The position numbers and the translations under genes are program-made. Shown here one piece after another: positions 52,047 through 60,380 of a DNA stretch of 64,000 nt (position 1 is its first letter; every line of letters begins with the position of its first letter). The notes under the pieces are model-generated. The model did not search any database, had not been told where the DNA came from, and worked only from the letters and a program-made list of their open reading frames with translations. Origin of the DNA: Flavobacterium sp. (lineage in GTDB: Bacteria; Bacteroidota; Bacteroidia; Flavobacteriales; Flavobacteriaceae); the NCBI GenBank assembly GCA_024644655.1, contig JAHEHJ010000001.1, positions 1-64,000 on the forward strand. Direction: 5' to 3'.

Positions 52047-53735
52047 TTACTTACTATACCTACGCTTGCGTAAAATAGTAAAGGCAAGCCCAAAAAGGAT
52101 TAGGATAACTATTGGTACTGCTACAGTTATGACCTGAGATTGGGTGTATTGAGCATATACTTTTTCTTTGTCTAATAGGGGTAATTTTACTTCTTTACTG
52201 CGGATGTTGATAAGTCCATTGTCATCCAACATATAATTGACACAATTCAACAAGAACTCTTTGTTGGCATAAAAATTATTAGTCCACTTGTCATAGCCTA
52301 ATTCCAAGGGCTGGAAGTTCTTATCCAATTGATTCTTGATGACGTCTCCATCTGAAATTACAATCATCTTACTGGATTTGTATCTGTTTTTATAACTAGC
52401 ATCTTGAAAGGGTAATATCCGGTTTTCATATGTAGAATGAAACTTTCCTTCCAAAAGTAACGCTACTGGAAAGTTACCAGAACCCATGAAATCTTTTTGC
52501 TCAGGGCGCTCGGAAACCATTTTTAAATTAACTTCCGATGGGGTTCCTATAAGCTTAGAATAAGGGGAAGATTGCAATAATACAGTCTTTTTGATGTCGT
52601 TTTTTAAAGGCTCTATCGGATTGGTAAACTCAAATTTAATGCCATCCAAATTGCTGACAATAGCGTTTTTAGTGCCTTGAGTAGGATAGATCATCGGAGA
52701 GAAAAACCAAGGGTATTGGGTATACTGGGTCGCACTTCCTTGTTCTCCAGTTGCCAAGGCTATTGGAGTGGCCATGATGTCTTTAATCAGGTCACTGTGC
52801 ATTCTAAACCCATATTTGAAGAACATATCATTCAAATTCAAATCTCTTGGAAAAGCCAAATTAGCGCCATTTTGATTGTACAAACTGTCCATTTCCATAG
52901 AAACTTGGTCTACCAACCATAAGGTTTTGCCTCCATGTATAATATACTGGTCTAATACTTCTTTCTCTTCCTCACTAAAAGCTTCTGTAGGTTTAGCAAT
53001 TACGGCCAAATCATATTTATTCAAATACTTCAAACTTTCTACAGGATTTTTTGCTACCGAATCTAATGTAAACGTACCTATATAATAATTGTCTCGAACC
53101 GATTTGACAAAATCAGCAATAAGAATGTCATGCAATTCACCATTCCCTTTGATAACGGCTACCTTTTTTTGTTTTTCTTTGGATACCGTATTGATAGCAT
53201 TCGCAAAGGCATATTCCAAATGCTGTACAGAACTAACAACTTTTTCTGCCGTAGATGCACCCATCATATTTTTTAATAATGGTATTTTAATGCTTCTAGT
53301 GCCACAGTTGGCAACAGCCCATGGGAAAACCACTTCTTGTGTTTGTTGGCCTTTGTCATTAACGGTAACATTAACTGGGGTCATACCACGCTCAATAAAG
53401 GATTGCATGGTTTTGTCCCGTTGTTCTTCGTCTTCTAACGGATTCACAAATTGAAATATGATGTTGGAATTCTGAGATTTAAACTCTTCCAACAATTGCT
53501 GGGTCTCCGTTTGTAGTTTTTTAAATTCTCCAGGGAAATTCCCGTCTAAAAAGATGTCTATATATAAAGGCTCTTTAACATCAGCAACAATTTGTAAAGA
53601 GGTAGGCGATAAGGTGTATCTTTTATCAGCAGTTAAATCAAATCGTTTGAAAACAAAATGACCCGCCAAGTTCAAAACGACTAGCAATGCTAGGGTTGTG
53701 ATTATTTTTTTGAAGTTGTTTTTGGATGCGCTCAT
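52047..53735 (-). CDS. gldG: gliding motility ABC transporter auxiliary protein GldG
   Basis: Component of the GldAFG ABC transporter, required for gliding in Flavobacterium johnsoniae. A 562-residue protein with an N-terminal membrane helix (about 11-29), a large extracytoplasmic GldG/ABC-auxiliary domain (VKEPLYIDIFLDGNFPGEF near 52, EVVFPWAVANCGTRSI near 147) and a C-terminal membrane helix (near 535-557). It shares one base with gldF. The ATPase gldA is not adjacent, as in F. johnsoniae. Confidence 0.95.
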   Translation of the reverse strand: MSASKNNFKKIITTLALLVVLNLAGHFVFKRFDLTADKRYTLSPTSLQIVADVKEPLYIDIFLDGNFPGEFKKLQTETQQLLEEFKSQNSNIIFQFVNPLEDEEQRDKTMQSFIERGMTPVNVTVNDKGQQTQEVVFPWAVANCGTRSIKIPLLKNMMGASTAEKVVSSVQHLEYAFANAINTVSKEKQKKVAVIKGNGELHDILIADFVKSVRDNYYIGTFTLDSVAKNPVESLKYLNKYDLAVIAKPTEAFSEEEKEVLDQYIIHGGKTLWLVDQVSMEMDSLYNQNGANLAFPRDLNLNDMFFKYGFRMHSDLIKDIMATPIALATGEQGSATQYTQYPWFFSPMIYPTQGTKNAIVSNLDGIKFEFTNPIEPLKNDIKKTVLLQSSPYSKLIGTPSEVNLKMVSERPEQKDFMGSGNFPVALLLEGKFHSTYENRILPFQDASYKNRYKSSKMIVISDGDVIKNQLDKNFQPLELGYDKWTNNFYANKEFLLNCVNYMLDDNGLINIRSKEVKLPLLDKEKVYAQYTQSQVITVAVPIVILILFGLAFTILRKRRYSK

Positions 53736-54460
53736 TACGATTTCAATGATTTTAATTTAAATACGGTCAACGATAAAAACAGGAATGAAATACTAATAAA
53801 ATAGAGGACATCTCGAGTATCTATGACACCTCTTGACATACTCTTAAAATGATAATTCATGCCCAATAGCGCTATAACGTCTTCCCAGCCTTTAACTTGT
53901 GTAGATAGTCCTTCAAATCCAAAATAGAATATAAAACAACCTAGTACTGAAAGTAAAAAGGCCACAATCTGATTTTCAGAAAGGGTAGAGGTGAAGATGC
54001 CTATACTAGTGTAGGAACCTATTAAGAACAACAAACCAAAATAGGAACCCATAGTGCTTCCCATATCGATATTGCCTTCGGGCATACCTAGTCCATATAA
54101 AACGTATACATAAACCAAAGTGGGTACTAAGGCCATAACAATTAATAAAAAAGCCCCAATAAACTTACCATTCACCACTTGCCATATTGATAAGGGTTTG
54201 GTTAACAATAATTCAATGGTGCCTTGTTTTATTTCATCTGAAAAACTACGCATAGTAACCGCTGGTATAAGAAATAATAGAATCCAAGGGGCAATAGTAA
54301 AAAAGGGACTCAAGTCCGCAAAACCGCTTTGAAGTAAATTGTATTCTCCATCAAATACCCAAAGAAATAATCCGTTTAATAATAAGAATAGGGCAATTAC
54401 CATATATCCTATAGGCGATCCGAAAAAGGATTTAATTTCACGTAATGCTATTGATTTCAT
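53735..54460 (-). CDS. gldF: gliding motility ABC transporter permease GldF
   Basis: An ABC-2-type permease of 241 residues with six transmembrane helices. It begins MKSIALREIKSFFGSPIGYMV, and the acidic FLIPAVTMRSFSDEIKQGT near 63 is the ABC-2 family loop. It forms the membrane part of the Gld transporter with GldG (overlapping by one base) and GldA encoded elsewhere. A -7 element lies at 54483-54490. Confidence 0.95.
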   Translation of the reverse strand: MKSIALREIKSFFGSPIGYMVIALFLLLNGLFLWVFDGEYNLLQSGFADLSPFFTIAPWILLFLIPAVTMRSFSDEIKQGTIELLLTKPLSIWQVVNGKFIGAFLLIVMALVPTLVYVYVLYGLGMPEGNIDMGSTMGSYFGLLFLIGSYTSIGIFTSTLSENQIVAFLLSVLGCFIFYFGFEGLSTQVKGWEDVIALLGMNYHFKSMSRGVIDTRDVLYFISISFLFLSLTVFKLKSLKS

Positions 54461-54482
54461 GTTTTTTTATACTGTTGAATGG

Positions 54483-54490
54483 CAAAAATA
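54483..54490 (-). promoter_or_regulatory. putative -7 element for gldF-gldG
   Basis: CAAAAATA on plus is TATTTTTG on minus, about 16 bases from the predicted start of transcription to the gldF ATG. No -33 partner. Confidence 0.35.
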
Positions 54491-54508
54491 AGAACTTAAA
54501 ACCGACAT

Positions 54509-54805
54509 CTATGTTAAACTTACTAATTTATCTACACTCCAGGCCTCAGGCTTGTCATTGAAGAGTTTTTTAGTAAATGTCCATACAGAATCAAACAATG
54601 CCGATTGCCGATAGTTTTCCAAGTCTTCTGGAGTCTCCCAATAACTATAAGTAAAGAAAATACAAGGATTTTGTTGGTCTTGATACAATTCCAATAAGCA
54701 ATTTCCTTTACTGCCTCGAATCTGCTCTTTGATTTGATTAAAATTCTCTAAAAACAAAGGAATATTGGCTTCATGAAAACTCATCTTAACTATTCTAATA
54801 AACAT
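54509..54805 (-). CDS. ABM-fold putative quinol monooxygenase
   Basis: A 98-residue protein of the antibiotic-biosynthesis-monooxygenase fold: MFIRIVKMSFHEANIPLFLE opens the first strand, and ENYRQSALFDSVW near 64-76 is the second half. Family members include YgiN-like quinol monooxygenases, heme-degrading IsdG-type enzymes, and many of unknown substrate. It lies upstream of gldF on the same strand with a 48-base gap, so co-transcription is possible. Confidence 0.85.
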   Translation of the reverse strand: MFIRIVKMSFHEANIPLFLENFNQIKEQIRGSKGNCLLELYQDQQNPCIFFTYSYWETPEDLENYRQSALFDSVWTFTKKLFNDKPEAWSVDKLVSLT

Positions 54806-54939
54806 ATTTTTAATCGTTTTTGGGTTTCAGACCTACAGAATTTGAATAACAGGATTCAACGCTTGATTATCGACAGCAATTGTTTATAACTTGCTAGAAA
54901 TAGAAGGGGACTATCGTTAAACGGAACCTATTATTTGAT

Positions 54940-54947
54940 AAATTTGG
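54940..54947 (+). promoter_or_regulatory. putative -7 element for phoH
   Basis: TAAATTTG, 51 bases before the TTG start codon at 54999; no TTG at -33. Confidence 0.35.
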
Positions 54948-54998
54948 ATACAAAGCTACTAATATAAAGCAAATTATTTTAATTTAATACCTCTGCTC

Positions 54999-55949
54999 TT
55001 GAACGAACGTATCATTGAATTACACGACATTGCTCCAAAAGAATTTTGGGGCGCTCAAGACATGCATCTTGAAACCATTAAAAAATACTATCCCAAACTC
55101 AAAATAGTAGCTCGTGGTACGACCTTGAAAGCTTTTGGTGAAAAGGAAGAATTGGATGAATTCGAAAATCGGTTCAATCGTTTAATGCTGCACTTTACTC
55201 GATACAATAACATTGATGCCAATGTAATCGATCGCGTAATTCAAAGCAATTCAAACGAAGAACAACGGATGCCAGACCATGATAAAATTTTAGTGCACGG
55301 ACTAGGAGGAAAGCTAATTAAAGCCATGACGCCTAACCAACAAAAGTTAGTGGAATATGTTCTAAAAAATGATATGGTTTTTGCAGTAGGACCAGCCGGA
55401 ACCGGAAAAACATATACCGGAGTAGCGCTCGCTGTAAAAGCATTAAAAGAAAAACAAGTTAAGCGAATCATCTTAACACGTCCCGCTGTGGAAGCTGGAG
55501 AAAATTTAGGCTTCTTGCCCGGAGATATGAAGGAGAAATTAGATCCCTACATGCAACCGCTGTATGATGCGCTCCGAGATATGATTCCTCCCCAAACCTT
55601 AGAGGATTATCTGTTAAAAGGAATTATCCAAATTGCACCCTTGGCTTTTATGAGAGGTAGAACCTTAGATAATGCGTTTGTGATTTTAGATGAAGCCCAA
55701 AATACAACGCACTCCCAAATGAAAATGTTTTTAACGCGTATGGGAAAAAATGCCAAGTTTATCATCACAGGTGACCCCGGTCAAGTCGATTTGCCTAGAA
55801 GGACCATTTCAGGTTTAAAAGAAGCCTTGTTAGTTCTAAAAGATATTGAGGGTATCGGTATCATTTACTTGGATGATAAAGATATTGTGCGCCATCGCCT
55901 AGTGAAAAAAGTAATTGATGCGTATAAGAGTATCGAAAATAACGATTAA
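54999..55949 (+). CDS. PhoH family ATPase
   Basis: A 316-residue PhoH-like (PhoL/YbeZ-type) RNA helicase-like ATPase, associated in relatives with rRNA processing. The start codon is TTG (54999-55001); the next in-frame ATG is at residue 20, within a conserved-looking region (ELHDIAPKEFWGAQDMHLE), so TTG is preferred. An N-terminal KH-like region precedes the PhoH domain, with Walker A GPAGTGKTYTGVA near 133-145 and Walker B FVILDEAQNTT near 227-237. It has its own terminator. Confidence 0.92.
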   Translation: MNERIIELHDIAPKEFWGAQDMHLETIKKYYPKLKIVARGTTLKAFGEKEELDEFENRFNRLMLHFTRYNNIDANVIDRVIQSNSNEEQRMPDHDKILVHGLGGKLIKAMTPNQQKLVEYVLKNDMVFAVGPAGTGKTYTGVALAVKALKEKQVKRIILTRPAVEAGENLGFLPGDMKEKLDPYMQPLYDALRDMIPPQTLEDYLLKGIIQIAPLAFMRGRTLDNAFVILDEAQNTTHSQMKMFLTRMGKNAKFIITGDPGQVDLPRRTISGLKEALLVLKDIEGIGIIYLDDKDIVRHRLVKKVIDAYKSIENND

Positions 55950-55973
55950 ATACGATCTGTTTTATAGAATTAA

Positions 55974-56003
55974 AAACCCTGCTCTAAGCAGGGTTTCTTT
56001 TTT
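55974..56003. terminator. terminator between phoH and tonB
   Basis: A 10-base stem (AAACCCTGCT / AGCAGGGTTT) with CTA loop, Ts on the right and As on the left; serves both convergent genes. Confidence 0.88.
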
Positions 56004-56011
56004 AACCACAA

Positions 56012-56812
56012 TTAGAAATCAACACGGATGGGTAATACATACAAAGTACGAACACTCGCTCCGTCTTTTTTGCCAGGAGCCCATTTGGTTTTTAGCCCCT
56101 TCAAAACTTTAATGGCCGATTTTTCCAATTCTTTGTCAGAACTGCGCAAAGCTTTAATGTCGGTCATGCTGCCATCAATCTCAACCACAAAAGACATAAT
56201 TACTTTGACAGAGGTAATGGATTCATCAGCTTCTGGTTTGTCCAAATGACTGCCTACATATTGATAAAAGCGTTCAATCCCTCCAGGATATTGTGGAAGT
56301 TTGTCCAATTCATTGGAAGTAACAGGTTCTTTGCTTTCTGAAAGTACAGGAGCACTAACAACGGCAGGTCCTTCAGGTCCACTAGGAATTGGATTTCCTG
56401 TGCCTTCACCCGGAGTGCCTGTTGAGGTTGGTGCAATAGGAGCATTGGTTTTAGGAATTTCAGCTACTACTTCCGGAGTTTTCGCCACTACAGCATGAGC
56501 CAAAGATACCGGTGTTTTAGGCTGTTTGGGTTGTGTCACAGGATGGGTAGGTTTTACCGTCTCAGGATGAAATTCCACAGGTCTAATAGTAGGCCCCATC
56601 GGACAATTAATAATGATATCCGGCTTTTCACCAAAAGAGGAAAGGAATAATCCCAACCCAGAAATAGAAAAGATAAATAATACACCACCCAGCAAAGCCA
56701 TCAAAGTGGTCTTCGGATTATCTCGGCGCAATTGATACGCACCATAATCTTTGTTTTTGTCTTCAAAAACCAGATCTATCCAGCTTTTGTCATAAATACT
56801 AACGTTTGACAT
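56012..56812 (-). CDS. tonB: energy transducer TonB
   Basis: Inner-membrane protein that transmits proton-motive energy to TonB-dependent receptors. Of 266 residues, a cytoplasmic N-terminus with a YGAYQLRR motif near 23-30 leads to one transmembrane helix (about 36-57), a Pro/Glu/Thr-rich periplasmic linker (about 75-175) and a C-terminal TonB domain (about 180-266, with PGGIERFYQYVGSHL and the closing YVLPIRVDF). No exbB or exbD is adjacent. Multiple TonB genes are normal in Bacteroidetes. Confidence 0.93.
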   Translation of the reverse strand: MSNVSIYDKSWIDLVFEDKNKDYGAYQLRRDNPKTTLMALLGGVLFIFSISGLGLFLSSFGEKPDIIINCPMGPTIRPVEFHPETVKPTHPVTQPKQPKTPVSLAHAVVAKTPEVVAEIPKTNAPIAPTSTGTPGEGTGNPIPSGPEGPAVVSAPVLSESKEPVTSNELDKLPQYPGGIERFYQYVGSHLDKPEADESITSVKVIMSFVVEIDGSMTDIKALRSSDKELEKSAIKVLKGLKTKWAPGKKDGASVRTLYVLPIRVDF

Positions 56813-56971
56813 AATTTAATTGTTTTAGAGTTAAGTATCTATGTTACATAAGCAAAGGGTGTTTGTTAGTATAACGCAATAAAAATCCGTTTAGTATGTG
56901 AAAACACTACTTTTTTAGGAGATTATCTGAAAAGTTTATATTGAAATTTAAAAAGTGTTGCGAATAAAGGG

Positions 56972-57523
56972 TTATTGAGTGCTTTCAATAATCTCAGCCA
57001 AGAGTTTTTTGGCGCGCAACAGTTTGATTTTGACATTGCTCAAAGGCTCTTGTAACTGCTCCGCAATTTCTTGATAACTCATTTCTTGAAAATAACGCAA
57101 TTGTATCACTTCTTGATAATGGGGCTTCAATTCTTTAATGTATTGCAACAATCGAGATAGGTTTTGCTCTGTAATCAAATCATCCTCCGCAGAAGGGGAA
57201 CTATCAGCTATATTATAGGCTTGTTGATCTTCTTCATCGGTAATCTCTACAAATAAAGTGGATTTTTTCTTCCGCAATAAATCAATGTGTACATTCTTAG
57301 CAATGGCAATCAACCAAGTGTTGAATTGAAATTCAGGATTGTAAGTAGCAATCTTGTCAAAGGCCTTAGAAAAGGTTTCAATTGTAATGTCTTCAGAATC
57401 AGTCTCGTTCTCCGTGCGCTTCAACATAAAGCCATAGACTTCATTCCAATAATGATCTAACAAAAAAGTAAAGGCTACTTGATCCCCTTTTTTAGCTTGT
57501 TCTATATAGTGGCTTATTTCCAA
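56972..57523 (-). CDS. ECF-type RNA polymerase sigma factor
   Basis: A 183-residue sigma-70 factor with region 2 (about 15-80; YNPEFQFNTWLIAIAKN) and region 4 (about 115-178; ELKPHYQEVIQLRYFQEMSY helix-turn-helix). No anti-sigma or FecR-like gene is adjacent. The gene overlaps the end of the upstream glycosyltransferase by 10 bases, so the two are probably on one transcript. Confidence 0.95.
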   Translation of the reverse strand: MEISHYIEQAKKGDQVAFTFLLDHYWNEVYGFMLKRTENETDSEDITIETFSKAFDKIATYNPEFQFNTWLIAIAKNVHIDLLRKKKSTLFVEITDEEDQQAYNIADSSPSAEDDLITEQNLSRLLQYIKELKPHYQEVIQLRYFQEMSYQEIAEQLQEPLSNVKIKLLRAKKLLAEIIESTQ

Positions 57524-58620
57524 TGCACGGGTTTTGAGAAAGTATTACTAATAAATACATTCAATTGGGTAAGGATTACTATGATTTCAATAAGAGGAAA
57601 CCAATACATAACGTCTTTCTCTTTTAATTTGCCCGCTGCAAATCCCAAAGCTAACCAACTAAATAAATACCGAAATCCAATAATACTAACTACCGCTATC
57701 CATTGGAATTGAAACGCTAATAATACAATCGGTAATACCAAGAATAATAATTGGGTGACATAAAATAAACCCAATTGATTGCGATCAAATAATTTATAAT
57801 GTTTTGCTGTGGAAGCATGTCGTCGCTTTTGTGTAAACCACTCTTTAAAAGTGGTTTTAGGCATCGAATACGTAAAACTGTCGGGCAAATAACAAACAGT
57901 TGTATTATCACCTGTTGCCGCCTGATTGATGAATAAATCATCATCTCCTGAACGCAATTTCATATGATCCATAAAACCTCTTACCTTAAAGAATTCTTCT
58001 CTTTTGTAAGCCATATTGCGTCCAACACCCATATAGGGCTTGCCCAATTGTGCCCAAGAAAAATACTGTGTGGCAGTAACTAAAGTCTCAAATCGGATGA
58101 TTTTATTCAAAAAGGAATTCGAAATTTTTTCATAAGCACCATAGCCCAAAACAATGTTCTTATGCATTGTAAACTGTGAACTCATTGTAGTAATCCAATC
58201 TTTTGAAGTAGGATAACAATCGGCATCAGTAAATAATAAATAATCATATTTAGCAGCCTTAATACCTAATGTAAGTGCAAATTTTTTATTGCCCCAAAAC
58301 GCCTCGTTATTCTCTACTTTAACCAATTTTATATTGGAATACATTTTTTCAAATTCTTCGAAAACTTCTAACGTATTGTCACTAGAAGCATCATCGATCA
58401 ATACAATTTCAAATGTGGCATAATTTTGTTCAGCCAATAAAGGAACAAACTTTCTCACGTTTTCTTCTTCGTTTTTCGCACATACAATCACCGAAATCGG
58501 AATGCGTTTTGGCGCCAATGCTTGTGGCTTTGCAAATGAAAACTTGCCAAATATCACTATGTAATAGAGGAATTGGATAAATACAACGGTTGCAAACAAA
58601 CAAAAAATAGGTAGTAACAT
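57514..58620 (-). CDS. membrane glycosyltransferase, family 2
   Basis: A 368-residue processive-type GT2 enzyme. An N-terminal transmembrane helix precedes the catalytic domain with VIVCAKNEEENVRKF, the Asp-rich DDASSDNT near 76-83 and FTDADCYP near 131, then a QKRRH sequence near 247 that is close to the QxxRW motif of polymer-forming synthases, and two to three C-terminal helices. Substrate unknown; surface polysaccharide synthesis is plausible. It overlaps the sigma gene by 10 bases and has a -7 element upstream at 58650-58657. Confidence 0.88.
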   Translation of the reverse strand: MLLPIFCLFATVVFIQFLYYIVIFGKFSFAKPQALAPKRIPISVIVCAKNEEENVRKFVPLLAEQNYATFEIVLIDDASSDNTLEVFEEFEKMYSNIKLVKVENNEAFWGNKKFALTLGIKAAKYDYLLFTDADCYPTSKDWITTMSSQFTMHKNIVLGYGAYEKISNSFLNKIIRFETLVTATQYFSWAQLGKPYMGVGRNMAYKREEFFKVRGFMDHMKLRSGDDDLFINQAATGDNTTVCYLPDSFTYSMPKTTFKEWFTQKRRHASTAKHYKLFDRNQLGLFYVTQLLFLVLPIVLLAFQFQWIAVVSIIGFRYLFSWLALGFAAGKLKEKDVMYWFPLIEIIVILTQLNVFISNTFSKPVHWK

Positions 58621-58649
58621 AATGCTTTTTCGTCTTTTAAAAAGGTGTG

Positions 58650-58657
58650 CAAATGTA
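58650..58657 (-). promoter_or_regulatory. putative -7 element for the GT2-sigma pair
   Basis: CAAATGTA on plus is TACATTTG on minus; transcription would start about 23 bases before the GT2 ATG. No -33 partner seen. Confidence 0.3.
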
Positions 58658-58706
58658 CAAAATGAATTGGTATTTTTGAATGTCGTAAGTGGAATTTTTG
58701 ACGATT

Positions 58707-59321
58707 CTATTTTCGATTCTCTTTCATTAATTTAGCTAGTGCTAAAGCCTCATTATCATTGAGTTTTTCTAATGAACGGATGATGTTTTGATAGTTTTTA
58801 GCGTCTCGATTTTGAGATAATTTTTTTTGCCCTTCTATAGCCGTAATCTCAATTGAAAAGGCAATAATTCCTCGAGACTCACGCATGGTTTTTTCGGATA
58901 AATCGGCAACTCGAATGGGTTTCTCAGAGTCTTTTTCATAATGGTCAACCAATTTGGAAAGGGATTCCAAAGCTTCGGCATGAGTTAAAATATGAACTTT
59001 TCCATATACATGTACCGCCTCATAATTCCATGTAGGTACGTTTTCATGATCATACCAAGAAGAAGAAATATAATGATGAGGTCCTGTAAATACAGCTAAT
59101 ACATCTTCGTTTTCAGCAAACCCTTCTGACTGGGGATTCATTTTGGAAATATGACCTAGGAATAAAGGATTGCCTTGCCCATCAAAATCCAATAAAAGAG
59201 GGATATGTGTCGCCCATAATTTCCCTCGAGTTTGATTGACCAATACCGCAAATCCATATTGACGTAAAAAAGCATGAATTTCTTCTGTGTCTTCAAGTTG
59301 GTAGTCTTTGGGTATGTACAT
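58707..59321 (-). CDS. PaiB-family FMN-binding protein
   Basis: A 204-residue protein of the PaiB family (FMN-binding split barrel), with the N-terminal YIPKDYQLEDTEEIHAFL, central WYDHENVPTWNYEAVHVYG near 93-111 and a C-terminal helix. B. subtilis PaiB is a transcriptional repressor of sporulation and protease genes; in flavobacteria the role is unknown and may be flavin-related. It is the last gene of the DUF2461-GT4-asnB-murB-paiB run, 11 bases after murB. Confidence 0.92.
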   Translation of the reverse strand: MYIPKDYQLEDTEEIHAFLRQYGFAVLVNQTRGKLWATHIPLLLDFDGQGNPLFLGHISKMNPQSEGFAENEDVLAVFTGPHHYISSSWYDHENVPTWNYEAVHVYGKVHILTHAEALESLSKLVDHYEKDSEKPIRVADLSEKTMRESRGIIAFSIEITAIEGQKKLSQNRDAKNYQNIIRSLEKLNDNEALALAKLMKENRK

Positions 59322-59332
59322 AAATCCTAGAA

Positions 59333-60346
59333 TTAAATGATATTCACTTCCGCCTCAATAGCAATGCCAAAGTCACGTAAAACTGTAGCTTGTATGTCTT
59401 TGGAAACATCTAAAATTTCCTGCCCAGTCGCGCCTCCATAATTCACTAATACTAAGGCTTGATTTTTATGAATTCCCGCATCCCCAAAACGTTTGCCCTT
59501 AAAACCAGCTTGTTCAATCAACCAGCCTGCCGGTACTTTTACTGCCACGTCAGAAATAATATAATGGGGCATATCAGGATGCAATTGATGGATCTGTTCA
59601 AAGGCTTCTTTCGAAATGATTGGGTTCTTAAAGAAACTACCACTGTTCCCTAATTCCTTAGGGTCAGGCAATTTACTGCGTCGGATTGCTATAACAGCCT
59701 GACTGACATCTTTCAAAGTGGGAATTGTAACCTGTTGTTTTTCCAACTCCTTAATGATATCGCCGTATGAGGTGTTGATTTTATGATTGCGCTTGGTAAG
59801 TTTGAAAACAACGGAGGTAATCACATACCGGTCTTTGGCTTCGTGTTTGAAAATACTTTCACGATACCCAAAATGACAGGCTTCTTTTTCAAAGGTTATC
59901 AGTGCCTGGGAAGCTATATCCATAGCCTCACAACTTACAAAGGTGTCCTTGATCTCAGTGCCATAGGCTCCTATATTTTGTACTGGGGTTGTCCCTACAT
60001 TGCCCGGAATTAAGGACATATTTTCCAATCCACCAAAATTTTGGTCTATCGTCCATAACACAAATTCATGCCAGTTTTCTCCTGCCATACTTTTTACCCA
60101 CACATAGTCTTTATCTTCAGCTATGATGCTTTTTCCTTTCAAATCTACATGTATAACCAATGCCTTAATGTCTTGGGTCAATAGCATATTACTCCCACCA
60201 CCCAAAATGAATTTTTTCTGATCAGCCTGTTCTACTAATACGGTTTTAAGTTCTTCAAGGGTATGAACAGCAACAAATTGCTCCGCTTTAGCCTCTATGC
60301 CAAAGGTGTTGTACTGTCGTAATGAAAAGTTAGGGTGTAGCGTCAT
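59333..60346 (-). CDS. murB: UDP-N-acetylenolpyruvoylglucosamine reductase MurB
   Basis: Second step of UDP-MurNAc synthesis for peptidoglycan, FAD-dependent, cytoplasmic. It is 337 residues from the ATG at 60346 (MTLHPNFSLRQYNTFG); the frame continues upstream but without family similarity and into asnB. Conserved parts include FILGGGSNMLL near 46-56, LSLIPGNVGTTPVQNIGAYG near 106 (FAD binding) and GSFFKNP near 229 (catalytic Ser region). The size and these features fit the type I enzyme. 34 bases separate it from asnB. Confidence 0.96.
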   Translation of the reverse strand: MTLHPNFSLRQYNTFGIEAKAEQFVAVHTLEELKTVLVEQADQKKFILGGGSNMLLTQDIKALVIHVDLKGKSIIAEDKDYVWVKSMAGENWHEFVLWTIDQNFGGLENMSLIPGNVGTTPVQNIGAYGTEIKDTFVSCEAMDIASQALITFEKEACHFGYRESIFKHEAKDRYVITSVVFKLTKRNHKINTSYGDIIKELEKQQVTIPTLKDVSQAVIAIRRSKLPDPKELGNSGSFFKNPIISKEAFEQIHQLHPDMPHYIISDVAVKVPAGWLIEQAGFKGKRFGDAGIHKNQALVLVNYGGATGQEILDVSKDIQATVLRDFGIAIEAEVNII

Positions 60347-60380
60347 AATGGATGATTTGTGACTAGTAAATATATATGTT

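Noticed and set aside
53089-53454. 121-residue plus-strand frame opposite gldG
   Set aside because: Shadow of gldG, with no start or context support.
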